A DNA stretch of 64,000 nt from Spirodela intermedia (Eukaryota > Streptophyta > Magnoliopsida > Alismatales > Araceae), in contig LR746272.1 of NCBI GenBank assembly GCA_902729315.2, positions 3,320,035 through 3,384,034 on the forward strand, in the 5' to 3' direction. Of the stretch, positions 37,701 to 49,956 are shown piece after piece (within the stretch, counting starts at the first letter, position 1; every line of letters begins with the position of its first letter). Both the position numbers and the translations under genes were made by a program. Under the pieces are notes generated by a model. That model was not told where the DNA came from, made no database searches, and saw only the letters and a program-made list of their open reading frames with translations.

Positions 37701-40582
37701 TAATTTTTCATAGCACCAAATAAGAACATAAATTGAGTTCCGTTTTCATTTAGTCAACACGTCTACCAGGAAAACGCTCAGAAGGAATCTTTTCATTGAG
37801 CAGATATGGATTAATCAAACGGGCATCTTCCTAAGCAAGCATAATGAAAAGATGCTAAAAATGTGCAATCATCCATCAAAGAGCAGCACAAGCTTTCAGA
37901 AGGTGATCAGAAGGCTAGTGTTCAAACATGAAAAAGGAAGAGTTTGGAACTTTTTTGACTCAAGAAAAGGTATTCCATGAATATAGATAGAAAATGGAGT
38001 ACATAATACAAGTAAAGTATCATTACATTCAACTAACCAGGCTTCTCCAGTGTCGCCAGGATGATAATAGAGAGCTTCAAAAATTCCTAGAAGGCTTCGT
38101 ATGCCTTTTTCCTATCTTCTGTCATTGCTTTAGCAAATCCATGAGATGTATTCGGAAAAATCACAGATATTTTTTACACAAATGTACATTCCAACACTGG
38201 AAATAGTAATTTACTCATTCCAACTCAGATAGCCCAAAACCTTGAGTGGGGTAAATAGTCACCTCATACAGTTGATAATCTCTTACGAATAATAGGCATC
38301 ACCCTATGATTTATGATAGGAAACTACAACTTGAAGGATCAGATAATAGAATAATCGATGAGATCACTAACCAGTGGACAAGCTTTCTGACCCATTTTCT
38401 CATTGAAGGTAACGACATAGACAAGGTGATTTTTGATTAAAGTTACCAAGTCAGATGTGCAGTTTTTCCCCTCTAACTCTGTCCCTCTCGCATAGGTACA
38501 ATGCTTAATTAAACCGAGAACCTTTATACTGTTCTGTACGAATTGATGTCATTATGTTCCATTCTTTTTTGATACCTTCTGAGAAAATTCCAATCTGGAT
38601 AGGAAAAAAACTGATTGGTTGCGAGTTTCCCACATGTTACGCACTCTGAAATGCATCACACCAGGCATACATGTGCACTGCAGTTACTTCTGTGAATTAA
38701 AGTAGAAAAGAGCACAGTGAATTCGTACTACAGTTGAAAAACATATCGATAAATGAATAGGAGCTAGTACCACTCAAGGCCTGCTTTGTCTAACCGCAGG
38801 GCTGCAAGTGGAGGCAGAGGCCAGCACCAACATCCTCCCCTTCTGCTATCTTTACTACACGTTTATCTTACTTCCCCTTTCAAGGAGAATGAATCAGATA
38901 GATGTGAGCTTGAGTCTCACCAGTAAAAGGGTTAAAGCTCTTACACTAAGCCTTTTACTGCTCAAGAGTAGAGATTTGAATACCACCTCTACAAAAAATA
39001 ATTGACACATAAGATATAGCCGTTCTACTCATTTGAAATGGCGCACAGAGAAGAATGTTGAGGAAGCCATCATTCTTTTCCACCTTCTATAAGTATACAC
39101 TACCAATCCATGTCTGCGATGCAGAAAAGAAAAGAGACTAAAAATGATTGAGGGAAACTTCATGAAGTACTTCATGAAAAAATAACCTTATACTTGAAAA
39201 TATCTACGAGAAAGAAAGAACCCTGAGATTTCCGGTTTGCATCATAAGCAAGCATGATAATAGCAACTATTGATGATTCCATTAAATATTTTACTTAGAT
39301 ACAAGCGAAAAAAACCAGGGCTTTGAAATCAAATATATACAGAGTGTAAACAGCTTTCACACATGAAAATTCAGTAATAAAGAAAACTATCATATGTGAG
39401 CGAATAGACAGAGTGTAAACAGCTGTCACACATCAGGTCTTTCACACTGATGGGCGAATAACAAGTCCTATATAGACTACTTTTCAATGTCTGGCAAAAG
39501 CTTCGGACATGTTGTGAAATGTAACCATTCAACTCACACAAATAAGACACAACAATGAGATAATATGATAAAGGGGATATCTTGAAGAACAGTAAGTCAA
39601 AACAGAAGTTAACATATTTATTAAGCCCCCCTCCACTTTGGTCAGTGTACCTCATTAAATTGACGTTAGGGATATGATCGTATAAGCTTAATTTATGCTT
39701 AAATTATTTTCCCTCCATAAAGTTGGACGTTATTCGCTAAAAATCTTAGAACTATTCTGTCAACAAAAAACCTAACAAAAAAATCAGGAAAGAAAAGTTA
39801 TTTGGAAATAAAGTGCGTGCACCTCGTCTCCTGAAAGTCTATGAAATATGTACAAATCTCCTCCGCAAATAAAGATACGAACAAGCTAAAGGATATTTTG
39901 CATGCTCAAAACATGAAGCCTAAAACTAGAATGTTATCATTACAAGGCAGCAGCTCTAACCTGCAGGCAATGGAAATTACCTATTAAAAACCGGGCATAA
40001 GCGTAAAATTTTTAAAAGATGACTTATCTAAACCAAAAGCAAGTTCATTTATTTTCATCTTGAGAGAAGAGCGTAGCAAACAACCTACCGGGTAAGCGTC
40101 AAGAGCGCACGGAGCGAGTGCCTTCCGCAAACACTCAATCGCAGATTGACGAGCGCCAGCTGTCCCTTTCCTCAGAAGCTCGATGAATTTCTAAAGCGAA
40201 ATGGAAAACAATAAGCATCTGAAATCGCCAGCGTACCAGTTCAGAGAAAGAGAGGATCGACAAATGAAGGATATAAATATAGAGGACAGAATTCGATCAC
40301 CTGTTTCTGGAGACGGAACAGGAGGCGATGGTCCTCGAGGACTGCAGGAGCATGTTGACGGAGAAGATCGATGGTCCTATCGATGTTGCCCGTTTCGAGG
40401 GACCACCGGATCTGGCGGACAAGGAGACGCAACCGGTAGGAGGAGGACGAGGAGGAAGAGGCAGTCGAGGAGGAGGACGGGGAGGCAGGGGAGGACGGGA
40501 GATCTTCAACTAGGTTATCGGATTTGGCGAAGTCCATGACCAGAGAATCCAAGGCCTCCCAATTGACAGGGCTGGAATCCAT
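31715..40582 (-). CDS. Protein with two CTLH-CRA modules (RanBPM/GID-complex type)
   Basis: Twelve exons join in frame: 40582-40301, 40190-40089, 37599-37519, 36647-36538, 36422-36287, 36216-36118, 35055-34971, 34878-34439, 34352-34173, 34088-33891, 33457-33140 and 31807-31715. All introns are GT-AG; the protein has 707 residues. A Ser-rich N terminus precedes a CTLH motif (about residues 50-104, ending RLQKQKFIELLRKG) and a CRA region to about residue 270. A linker holds a basic cluster (393-415) that may be a nuclear localisation signal. A second CTLH-like segment starts near 456 (ELRELASKG... FQLKQAEFLKYV, to about 520) with a second CRA-like helix set. Proteins with these modules build the GID/CTLH ubiquitin ligase and related scaffolds. 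No SPRY or RING domain is present, so it is not RanBPM or the RING subunit. The largest intron is 2.5 kb (37600-40088). Molecular role is inferred; the gene model is solid. Confidence 0.9.
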
Positions 40583-40959
40583 CTGCTACCCCCGAGACCC
40601 AATCAGACGAAAGCGACGGCCCCGGCCTGCTCAGCTCGTGTCTGCAGGCGGCGTTGGAGTGAGGAGGGAACGAAGAGCACACAGGACGAGGGGGAGAACA
40701 TGTCCCGCGAAGCAAGACTGGCCGCGGAGCGATACCAAAGAGAGAGGGGGAGGGAGATGAGCCAACGTGGCAGGTTCTGGTACGTCAAAACAGTGCGAGC
40801 CATTGGGGACTTGCAGACAGTATTCCGAAGTCGGAGGGACTGGTCCTGAAATGGCTGGCGAGCTACCCCCACCCGGACATAGTAGGCGAGCTGCCATTCC
40901 CCGCCGATTAAAATTGGGCCGCGAGACTTGGGGGGTTACTTTAACCGTCAAATGCTCTT

Positions 40960-43900
40960 ACATTTAATGTGGCACTTTTAAGCGTATGATTAATATTATT
41001 GAATTTAATGTTGGTCCCAGAAAATGTAAATGGGCTAAAATATTAATCATTTTTAATTTGTGTATTTCTACTAAGTATTTAATGATTTTCCTTGGTGTAT
41101 GTTAAGTGAGTTGACTTTCTAGGTGAACTTAGGAACATCCAACAAGAATCACAATTCTTTTTCATAATAGTTTGGACTTCCCTAACTTACATCTATCTAT
41201 TGGAAACTTTTACCTATGTTTACACTATTCTCTTCTAGAGAACACTAGCTAAAATTTATAAGATCAGTAATACTTCTTACACAATATATTTCATTAGTCT
41301 ATCTCTCTCACAACAGACACAAATGATAACGGCTTCCTTTTCCCTTTTGTTCCTAATTTAGTTTTCTTCATTTTTTACTTGAATAGTTCTTTTCATGATT
41401 TTATACTTGAAAATTACAATCAAGCAAAAATATGTTGTTCTAATAATTTAGATATTTATTTAAACATTGGTGTACTAAGTATGTATTTATGATCAAATTT
41501 TTTCTCCTTATTTTTACTATCAACATCAAAACACTTGAGATTACAATTAAATGAAGCACATTTCAATAAATATTAAAAACTAAAGGAGATTTTAATCAAC
41601 ATGATGTTCTAAAAGGATGAAATAATAATAATAATTCCCATTTATGCAAAATTGTGGGCTCAATCAACCTTTCTATAAATGATTAACTAGTGGAATAATT
41701 CAAAATATTTATGTGTCTTCTAAGGACTTAAAGCTGATAAAAATAAACTAGAGAGATTTTATAAATGATAGGCTTAGTTTATAACAAATAATATTTATGA
41801 GCTTAAAAAGTTTACATAGAAAGAATGTCTTCTTGAGAAAACACATCACATCATATTACTTGGATATGGAAAGTACTCAGTTATAAAGTCTAATATTATT
41901 AAATAAATGCCCATGAGTTAAATTTTAATTTTGAAAGTATGACATTAGTGAAATGTAGTTTCCATAGTGCATGATTTATAATTATGTTTTGCATGATCCA
42001 TAAAAGGAGGTAAGATCATTTATTCTATAGGTTTTTTGTGTTGGAATGTAAGATTAGTTGAAACACTAAGAGAAGGGATAAACAAGACTTTCTAAAAACT
42101 TTGACATTTTTTTATTTCTTAGATGGGTTCTTACTCAAGCATGACTATGTGTTGACAAAGGGAGAGAATCTATTAACATGCACATCAAAGTTGTTCACAA
42201 TAATAAAACTTTTAGCAATCTCTCACTAAGAGCATAAAATTTATATGTTGGTTCACCCTTCACTCAACTAATTCCAATCCTATAGAGAAATATCTCACAA
42301 TATCAGTTATTTTCTTCTATAAAATGCATTGATTTTAATGATATTAGTGACCCAAAACCCACAAGTTTGTCTCTATGGAGACCCAATACCTCTTACACCA
42401 AACATGACTACAAGCATCACATGTCTTTGTCGAATCCACTCTCTTCAACACTCAATTACCCTTGGACCTAATAAATAACACTAGTTCTAGTTATTGATTT
42501 GTTCAAATGTTGAATCAAGCTGACGAAGAGAATCAAGTAGCCCATTTGTCATTAACCTATGCCGTGTGAAGATCTTGATCAAGAGTCTTGAGCCTCTATA
42601 TTTATTTCAATATGTTAGTCTAAACTCTTATCTGATATATAAGTTTGTCTTATATTCGTTTCCCACCTTTTTCAACTCTCAAATATGGGTTCCTCATTAA
42701 AATTCTTTATCATTTTTCGAATTATATGACTCTTATATTTTGACCTTTGAATCTTCAATTCACTTTATTCCTACAATCTCTTGAATTCAAATTTGAATCA
42801 AAGATTTCAACTTGATGGAGAATGACTTGGTACATAGATCTACTTTAGATCATCGTATTTTAGTTCACTTTTTGTCTATGTATTGGTGTAATATAGCTTA
42901 GAAACCATGTATAAAATAGATAAATACTATAATATGATGGTCAGATTATTATATATATAGTCTGATGGAAATTTTTTATTTTCATATATGTTTTGCTTTC
43001 ACAAATGTGTTGACACATGAATCATGTCTTCACTCATACCATATGACTATATATTTAACATGTAGTTTGTAAATCTTTCTTGTATTTATCATCCTTTTAT
43101 TCTTAAGTATTTTTAATATAGAAAACCAACTTGATCTTAAAAACTTTAGGTTGTAATTATTAGAGTTTGGATCAAAATCATTTAACAAAAAACTTTAATA
43201 TGATTAGTTTGTTGCATATTGATTATTTAAATTATATAAGTTGAACATATAAAAATTAACTAATATGAGATAATATTTTTTTATTCATAATCATTAAAAC
43301 CAAGGGCATCAACATTTTACACTTCATTTGCTATTTAGGATGGCTGAAGTACACCATTTTATCTAAAAATTTCTGTTGGTATAAACCAAATAACTTTTCA
43401 TGTCAAAATGAGCACTACTTTCTTGTAGAAGTGGGACTCTAAACAAAATATGGATGTGGTCCAATCAGCTTTAATGTGGTAGACCTACAATGACATGTCA
43501 TCCACATAACAAGGGAAAAACCCCAACAATAGTAGCCTCCCAAGTAATAATAGATCACAACTATCATGTCATGATTTTATAGACATTTTTGGCTTGATTT
43601 GATGACATTCTTCAATAATTCAATAGAAATAGTATCATTTAGGCTTTTACAATAGTAAATTTGAAGTCTTAGGTAGAATAATGGGTAATGATGTAAGCTC
43701 ATATTTTATGATTTGATAACAGCTGTCTAGGTACATATGTCTAAATATAGTAAATACAAAATGTTTAAATTAAACTATTTATATGGTTTGGAGGGAAAAT
43801 TAGTAATTTTTTTAGAACAAAATATGAAATGGATATCACATACTTAAAGGCTAAATGAGTTTATGAATTACCTTATTTTCAATATAGATATGTTCATACT

Positions 43901-45780
43901 TTAGTGGCAAAAAATTTGGCATGAGATGAGGAGTTGGAAAGTTAAGAAACATAAGTTCAATCCAAAAATCAAATTGGAAAAATATTAAAGTTTAAATTTT
44001 ATATGATTTCATAATACTTAGGTCTATTTTTTGTAAGTTTTTTACAATCACACCATAGGTACAACTTTTTAAGGCATGTTTGTTAACTTGAAACTATTAA
44101 ATACTAAAGTCCATAGGTATGGCTCATCCCAATATCTGAATCAAAAACTATTGGAACAATAAATTAGTTCCGAACAATTCTCACTACCTCTCTGCATTCA
44201 TGAATTTCCTTCTAAAAATTTTGTAAATAATTACATGAGAAATTGAGCAGTCGTTGAAGCTTGGTCAAAAAGCAAGTAGATGCCAAGGTTGGTGAATGAA
44301 ATTTGACTCAAACATGGTTATTCTCAAATGATTGAAGTGGCAAAGTATTTATGAATTAGATACATTCTCTATGTGAATAGGATAAATAAAATCAAGTTTA
44401 ACTTAATCTTAACTTCACCAATTTTTTGGACATAACACAAGTTTTCATCAACTATTAGAAAATATTTGAGTACTTTTTTTTCTTATTTTTTACAAGGTAA
44501 ACTTGTGATTAAATCTTAATGCAATCACTCAAGAGAGTTTATCCATGTAATCAGTAGTGGGCAGCATACAACCATGAATGTATAAGTGAATTTTGAGGGA
44601 AATTCCATGAGAACTAAACTTGGGAATCAATAGTGGTTGGTAAAATATTTTAATTTAGTAGAATCCAAGAATGATGTGTTCTTGGAGATTGGGAATAAGC
44701 ATCAGCTGGTCAATTCATGGAATTTAGATCTAGGAGATCTAATAGAATTTAGGATCAAATAAATTAAAAAATGATGAAAAGTCAAAATTAAGATATTATC
44801 AATTCAATTGTCCCTTCTTCTTAATCTGAGTGTGAGCTAAAATGAAACAAGTCTTTAATACGATTTCTTCTTCAACATTTTTTCATATCATTGAAATGCA
44901 ATTAAGAAGGATGTTGAAAGCTTCAACCATTGTATTTTAAAATAAAATTTATTCCCATATGAAATTCTATATTAATGGTGGCAAGTTAGAAAACACATTA
45001 CAAATAGAGGGAGTTGCATACAAATGTTTCACATTAAACAATCTTATTAGGTGTCTTCATTTGAATTTGATATGATTCTCGAAATTGGCTTTATTAAATG
45101 GATGTCTTTCCTTAAACTTCTCATTTTCTCAAAAAATTTAATCAAAAGTTGATGATGATATTAAAATTGTAGAGATTAAATACATAACATAGTCTAATTC
45201 AGACAAGCTGGGCTGATTGGGCATGTTTTCTCTCAAATGTCATCATTTGGACATATTGTTTGGTTCCAATATAATATCTAGTTTTGTCTATCATGGCTTT
45301 ACAAACATTGGGTTTATGATAAGGAAGAATGATTTGGTGCTTCACCTTAAGCATTGAGTAAATTATGTACATCTTAAGATACTTCACTTGATGGGAATTC
45401 AGGCTTGCACTTATCAATGTGTTGTTGTTTGTCACCTTTGCCATTGTCCTTCATAAAAGTCGTTTTGATGTCAAAGGCCATGCTTATCTGACGCTCAACA
45501 TTTGTATTAATAACTTATTGTTATTTTTAATCTCAAAAGGCTCTTCAAACTAGCATCAAGTGTTGTTGTTGTTGAATTGAAGAGGACCCAAATAGCTGGG
45601 GAATTTTAACTCAATTTCAGAAGGCCCAATATGTATGAACACAAATGGATGAAATTTATTCAAATTTTATTTAGTCTTATTGTAAATTTTTAAATATATA
45701 ATATAAAAAAAATGGAGTTTTCATGTAAAACTTACCAACGTTTTTGTCCCCACGTTCAGATGTTATTTAAAAACTATTTT
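40960..45780. other. Gene-poor AT-rich spacer
   Basis: No exon-like stretch was found. A minus-strand frame at 45444-45199 (81 codons) has no known domain and lies in retroelement-like AT-rich sequence. Confidence 0.45.
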
Positions 45781-45788
45781 ACGTGGGT

Positions 45789-45790
<2 letters not shown>

Positions 45791-45820
<30 letters not shown>
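45791..45820. repeat. (GA)15 microsatellite
   Basis: Fifteen uninterrupted GA units, upstream of the ATL6/31-like gene. Confidence 0.95.
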
Positions 45821-45822
<2 letters not shown>

Positions 45823-45945
45823 ACCTCTTAACATTTCGTCAACGTTTATTGTAATAAAATGTCGCCAATAGAAAATCAATCTGCCATCGATTTTGGAACG
45901 AGGCTTACCCATAGTTGACTATGATACGCCACTGTAGATAGGAAC

Positions 45946-45967
45946 TGACGTCAAATGCTGCGCCGCT

Positions 45968-46001
<34 letters not shown>

Positions 46002-46095
46002 GCTCTGTCAAGATGTGCGTCCGATGACGTGACTTCCACGTTTGGACTCGACCAATCACCACTTCGTGGTTCGCAGTCATGATGACGCATGCATG
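45946..46095 (+). promoter_or_regulatory. Cluster of bZIP-, ERF- and B3-type motifs upstream of the ATL6/31-like gene
   Basis: Within 150 bases there are the palindrome TGACGTCA (45946-45953), a run of GCC triplets containing many GCCGCC cores, TGACGTGAC (46025-46033) and the RY motif CATGCATG (46088-46095). These are textbook sites for bZIP/TGA, ERF and B3 (ABI3/FUS3) factors. They lie 560-710 bases before the start codon. Their clustering is seen; their use as an enhancer is inferred. Confidence 0.45.
45961..46000. repeat. (GCC)n microsatellite
   Basis: A near-perfect GCC run about 38 bases long with one GCT interruption. It creates an artificial poly-Gly frame on the minus strand, which I do not consider a gene. 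Confidence 0.9.
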
Positions 46096-46652
46096 ATCTC
46101 AGCTCAATGGCGTACCCGACGCTCGCGCTTATCCTTTCCGGGGCCGAAACAATAAACTATTTTGTGGATCGCACAAAGCAGCCCTCCGGAAGCGTCCTAC
46201 TGGGGCCCACTGAAAGGTCAACCTCTCCAAGAGAGCACCTCTGACCGTCGCCAAGAGCCCACCGACGCATCCGATCCCATTCCCTCCCCGCCTTCAGCTT
46301 TACATGTTCGACGGAGGGCGGCGACTGTGGATGAGAACTCTCTGATGAGAAGATCCCCACCAGGGTGAAGGAGGAGTGGTTCTCTTTCGCCGTAAAATAT
46401 CGTCTCCAAGAGAGGAGGCGATATACTCCAAAGAGGGAGGGGGTAGCTAGTCGCTACCATTGAAGGCGTCAGGCGCAGAAGGCGCTTTCATCCGGAGCTC
46501 ATTGCGGAGCTCAGCATGGGGGGGGGTGACGTGGACCAACGCGGTACCCGTGCCTCGTTCTAACTCACTCGCGGGGTTGCGGCGGTCTTTCTCCGGAGCT
46601 GTCTGTCTTCGAGGGCACGGCTTCGCCTCCTCCCGGATAAAACAATAGATCT

Positions 46653-48116
46653 TTGCCGCTCCTGCAGATAGATGAACCCGATGCCCGAATCCCTCCGCCG
46701 CTCGGGATGACAGCGGTCTGGCTGCGAGGTGGCCACGGAGGAGGGTTCGCCCAAGTCGGGCGGCGCCGCCATGCGAACCCGGTTAGGTTGTCCTCCTTTC
46801 TCCTCCTGCTGCTCTTCGCTTTCCTCAGCGGCGGTGCCGAGGCGCAGCCCTTGGGCCCCAATTCGGGGGGGGGCTACAGCATGAACGCCACCCGATTCAA
46901 CCCCTCCATGGCCATCATCGTCGTCGTCCTCATCAGCGTGTTCTTCGTGATGGGCTTTTTCTCCATCTACATCCGCCAGTGCACCGAGAGGGGCGACCTC
47001 TCGATCAACCTGAACACCCCCGGTAGAGGCGTCCACGGGGCGCGGCAGCCGAGGGGGCTCGATCCGGCGGTGATCGAGACATTCCCCATGCTGGTGTACG
47101 CCGACGTGAAAGACCACAAGATCAGCAAGGGGGCGCTGGAGTGCGCCGTCTGCCTCTCCGAGTTCGACGGGGGCGATACGCTTCGCCTGCTCCCCAAGTG
47201 CGACCACGTCTTCCACGCCAACTGCATCGACGCCTGGCTTTTGGCCCACACGACCTGCCCCGTCTGCCGCGCCGACCTCGTCCCCAACCCCAACGAACCG
47301 CCGCCCATAATCAGCGCCGCCGCCGACGCCAACGGAGCCGCCCCCACCGCCACCTCCGACGAGCGCCAAGGTGCAGTCCCACCCGAGAACCCAGGGGATA
47401 ATCAATCGGATCAGGTCGCCATAACCATCGACGAACCCGCCCGGCCGGAGCCAGCGCAGAGGAAGGCGGGCCTGCCTCCCCTACCGCCCGCGGTCGAACG
47501 GACGAACGGAATTGGAACCGAAGGCAAGGCTAGGTCTCCATGGTGGTCCAAGTCGTCGTCGTCGGTGAGGGCAGCAAGGCTCCCGCGGTCCCACTCGACG
47601 GGGCACTCGATGACGATTGTCCCGCCGGCGGCAGACTGCGACCGGTACACCTTGAGGCTGCCGGAGCACATCCGGAGGGACGTCATGGCAGGGAAACTCC
47701 GTCGGTCCTCGAGCTTCGCAACTTTCCCCGCGGCAGGTGACGGCAGCGTAAGGAAGGGACACGGGGGAGGCGGAGGAGAAGGGAGCAGCCGGGGAGGCGG
47801 GTCAGTCGGGGGAAGGAGCTTCAAACTGAGGCGGCCGGAATGGGCAGCGAAGCCCGATCGGTGGTCCTTCTTCGCGAGGACATTCTCGACGAAAAGCCCC
47901 AAGGGAGGAGGAGACGGCGCAGGGGAGGGATCGACAAGGAGAGGAACAGAGGTCGGCGACCAACCGGGCGACGGGTCTGTCAAGGCGAAGCCTTTCGCCA
48001 CCGTCAGGAGTCCTTTCGACTGCCTCGGTGTTGGCGGCGGCGGCGACGACGGCGGCGCCGCCGGCAAGGAGGATGCTCGGCGCCCTCTAGCGCATGACCA
48101 TTCATCTCACTGTTGA
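46653..48116 (+). CDS. RING-H2 ubiquitin ligase, ATL6/ATL31-like
   Basis: A single 487-codon exon, as in most ATL genes. Residues 44-64 form a hydrophobic signal-like segment, 86-107 a transmembrane helix, and GLD (135-137) is the ATL signature. The RING-H2 is C164-C167-C183-H185-H188-C191-C202-C205, with all ligands present and the usual Pro after the sixth Cys (PVC). The C-terminal part carries RYTLRLPEHIRRDV and RSSSFATFP, typical of the ATL6/ATL31 branch, plus Ser-rich RSxS motifs that could bind 14-3-3 proteins, and Gly-rich tracts. ATL31 and ATL6 are membrane E3 ligases of the carbon/nitrogen response and defence. Met19 (46707) could also be the start. The gene is GC-rich, so long frames also open on the other strand; these are shadows. 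Confidence 0.92.
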   Translation: MPLLQIDEPDARIPPPLGMTAVWLRGGHGGGFAQVGRRRHANPVRLSSFLLLLLFAFLSGGAEAQPLGPNSGGGYSMNATRFNPSMAIIVVVLISVFFVMGFFSIYIRQCTERGDLSINLNTPGRGVHGARQPRGLDPAVIETFPMLVYADVKDHKISKGALECAVCLSEFDGGDTLRLLPKCDHVFHANCIDAWLLAHTTCPVCRADLVPNPNEPPPIISAAADANGAAPTATSDERQGAVPPENPGDNQSDQVAITIDEPARPEPAQRKAGLPPLPPAVERTNGIGTEGKARSPWWSKSSSSVRAARLPRSHSTGHSMTIVPPAADCDRYTLRLPEHIRRDVMAGKLRRSSSFATFPAAGDGSVRKGHGGGGGEGSSRGGGSVGGRSFKLRRPEWAAKPDRWSFFARTFSTKSPKGGGDGAGEGSTRRGTEVGDQPGDGSVKAKPFATVRSPFDCLGVGGGGDDGGAAGKEDARRPLAHDHSSHC

Positions 48117-49956
48117 TGTAATATACATATTTTTGGTTTGTAGAAGTAGCCCGGTGGATTAGCGTTGGTTTTCCCCGAACTTTTGTTTGCTTGGGAAGGG
48201 AATTCGGAGAGTCCTTTTCCCAGTCTCTGTTTCCCCCGGACGAGCAGAGCGACTAGACGTTGTCGGGGGCTGAGCTCGTCTTGGGATAAGCATCAATGGT
48301 GACACGCGTCATCATTTTGCTGGTCGCAAGATTGTGACTGAAAGGTGAGCAGGCGGAAACGCGTAAAGGGAGAAAAGTTTGACGAGATGTGGAGAGCGAG
48401 CACGGCCTTTGAGAGGCCAAGTATTAATGCGTGAATTTGACGGGGGAAATCCATCAAGCATGAAAAACTAACCATTTCAATATCAAAACGTTGAGAATTC
48501 AATTAGATTTCTCAATTATAATGTTTAATTGGTGGACTTGAATATTTTTGATTTACTGTATGTGAAACACCAGTTGGAATGTCAACTTTGATATTGAATT
48601 TATGGTTTTTATGGTTGGACTAGTTGTAGAATTCACTTCGAGCCTTCATTAGTGAACGTTTAATTCAAAGTACGTAGCATTGCAAGAACACACAATTCCC
48701 ACCAACCCACTACAACCAAAGTATTAAATTTACCTCTTCCAAGCCCAAAGATGCATCCATGATTAAGTTGATCGTCACAAGTAAACTAAATGAATGTTTG
48801 GGAATCTAATTGAGAAATTATCTTGTATTTTAAAAGAGTAAGTAAAAAATTAACACTTAATACAAATTTTTTATAAACACAAATTTCTATGATAGATTTA
48901 GCTATCTTTATAGTTTTTGAAAAATAATTCACGAATGTGATGCAACAATTGTTGCATCTAAATTCAAAGATTTTGATATTTTGTAAAAGTATCAAGTTCA
49001 ATGAATATTCTTTTAAGCTATAGTTGAGAGGCTGACGTGATAGTTAATGATTAGATTTTCATGCACTAATAACCATTGTAAATGACTGTTCGGCACCTCA
49101 AAATATAAGAACGCCAACTGCTCCTCAATACTCTCAAGAGGAGAGTCACCTCCGAGTTTCTAAGGGGCCCAAGCAATTGAGGAATGGTTCCAATTAGCTG
49201 AGCAATGGGAGAATATTTGGCTGGACCCCAACAAGCTAAGCTCCTTAGAAAATCTAAGGAGACTTACTAGTGCAATGATAACTAATTTGATTACCAGGTT
49301 GTGATCCATTCTCCCACATGACCGCCGACCCACATCTATTTCCACGTCCTAAGCAAGCAGGGCCTATGTTGAACGCTAATGAAGCCTCTGCTAGAGGCGA
49401 GCTGTGTCATGGCGGACCTTACTGCAGCTTTGTAGAGAACAGGACTGTCTGCAGCAGGAGAAGGTAGGCTGGTCGGCCAACGAGAGCGAGAACTGGGGGG
49501 AGTGTAGGCGGTATGATCCTTGATGGAGATTACGAAGTCACCTGCCAGTCAAACTGTCGGTAGCTTTGAGGAACAGACGGTGTTCAGAGAAGCAGAGCCA
49601 TTGAACGAAGGGTTCGGACCTTCGTCTTCCCTGACCTCGGGAGGACATAAGAGAAGCTCCGGCCGCCTCCCCACCTGTCTTGCGACCTCGCCGAAGCGCC
49701 GCACCGCCTAATATGGAGACGTGGAACCGGAGCAGCGTGAGGGAAGAGCTTCTGAGGAGCTCCCTCTTGTCCTTCCTGTGGAGGTTCATCAGCAGCAGTA
49801 TCGATCGCCTCCTCGCTCGCCCAGATCTTCTTCGGCCCTCCTCCTTCCCCTCTGGTTGGCGGCTAAGCTCCTCTTCGCTCGGTCCTTTTGCCAGGAAGAC
49901 GCAACGCAGGGAGGAGCTCACAGGAGGAGGAGAAAGTCCGATCGTGGATATACCGC
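48117..49956. other. Intergenic region between the ATL gene and the ATPase gene
   Basis: Holds the 3' UTR of the ATL gene, an AT-rich stretch (48.5-49.0 kb) and, from about 49.1 kb, a GC-richer stretch that probably includes the 5' leader of the ATPase gene. In 49680-49940 a plus-strand frame different from that of exon 1 encodes METWNRSSVREELL and further Leu/Ser/Arg-rich sequence. See the finding on the ATPase start. Confidence 0.45.

Noticed and set aside
45905-46090. Minus-strand frame with a poly-Gly run
   Set aside because: Produced by the (GCC)n microsatellite; no start context or conserved domain.
46560-47405. Minus-strand open frame of 281 codons across the ATL6/31-like gene
   Set aside because: It is antisense to a clear RING-H2 gene in very GC-rich DNA, where stops are rare. 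Its translation is Gly/Val/Glu-rich without a domain.
47411-48067. Minus-strand open frame of 218 codons under the 3' half of the same ATL gene
   Set aside because: Pro/Ser-rich shadow of the Gly-rich sense frame; no family match.
49150-49350. Leu-rich stretch read as a possible leucine-rich-repeat exon
   Set aside because: Only about 45 codons, no LRR spacing and no joining exons.
49538-49921. Minus-strand frame of 127 codons at the 5' end of the ATPase gene
   Set aside because: Antisense to the probable leader and exon 1 region, Arg/Ser-rich composition, no splice or domain support.
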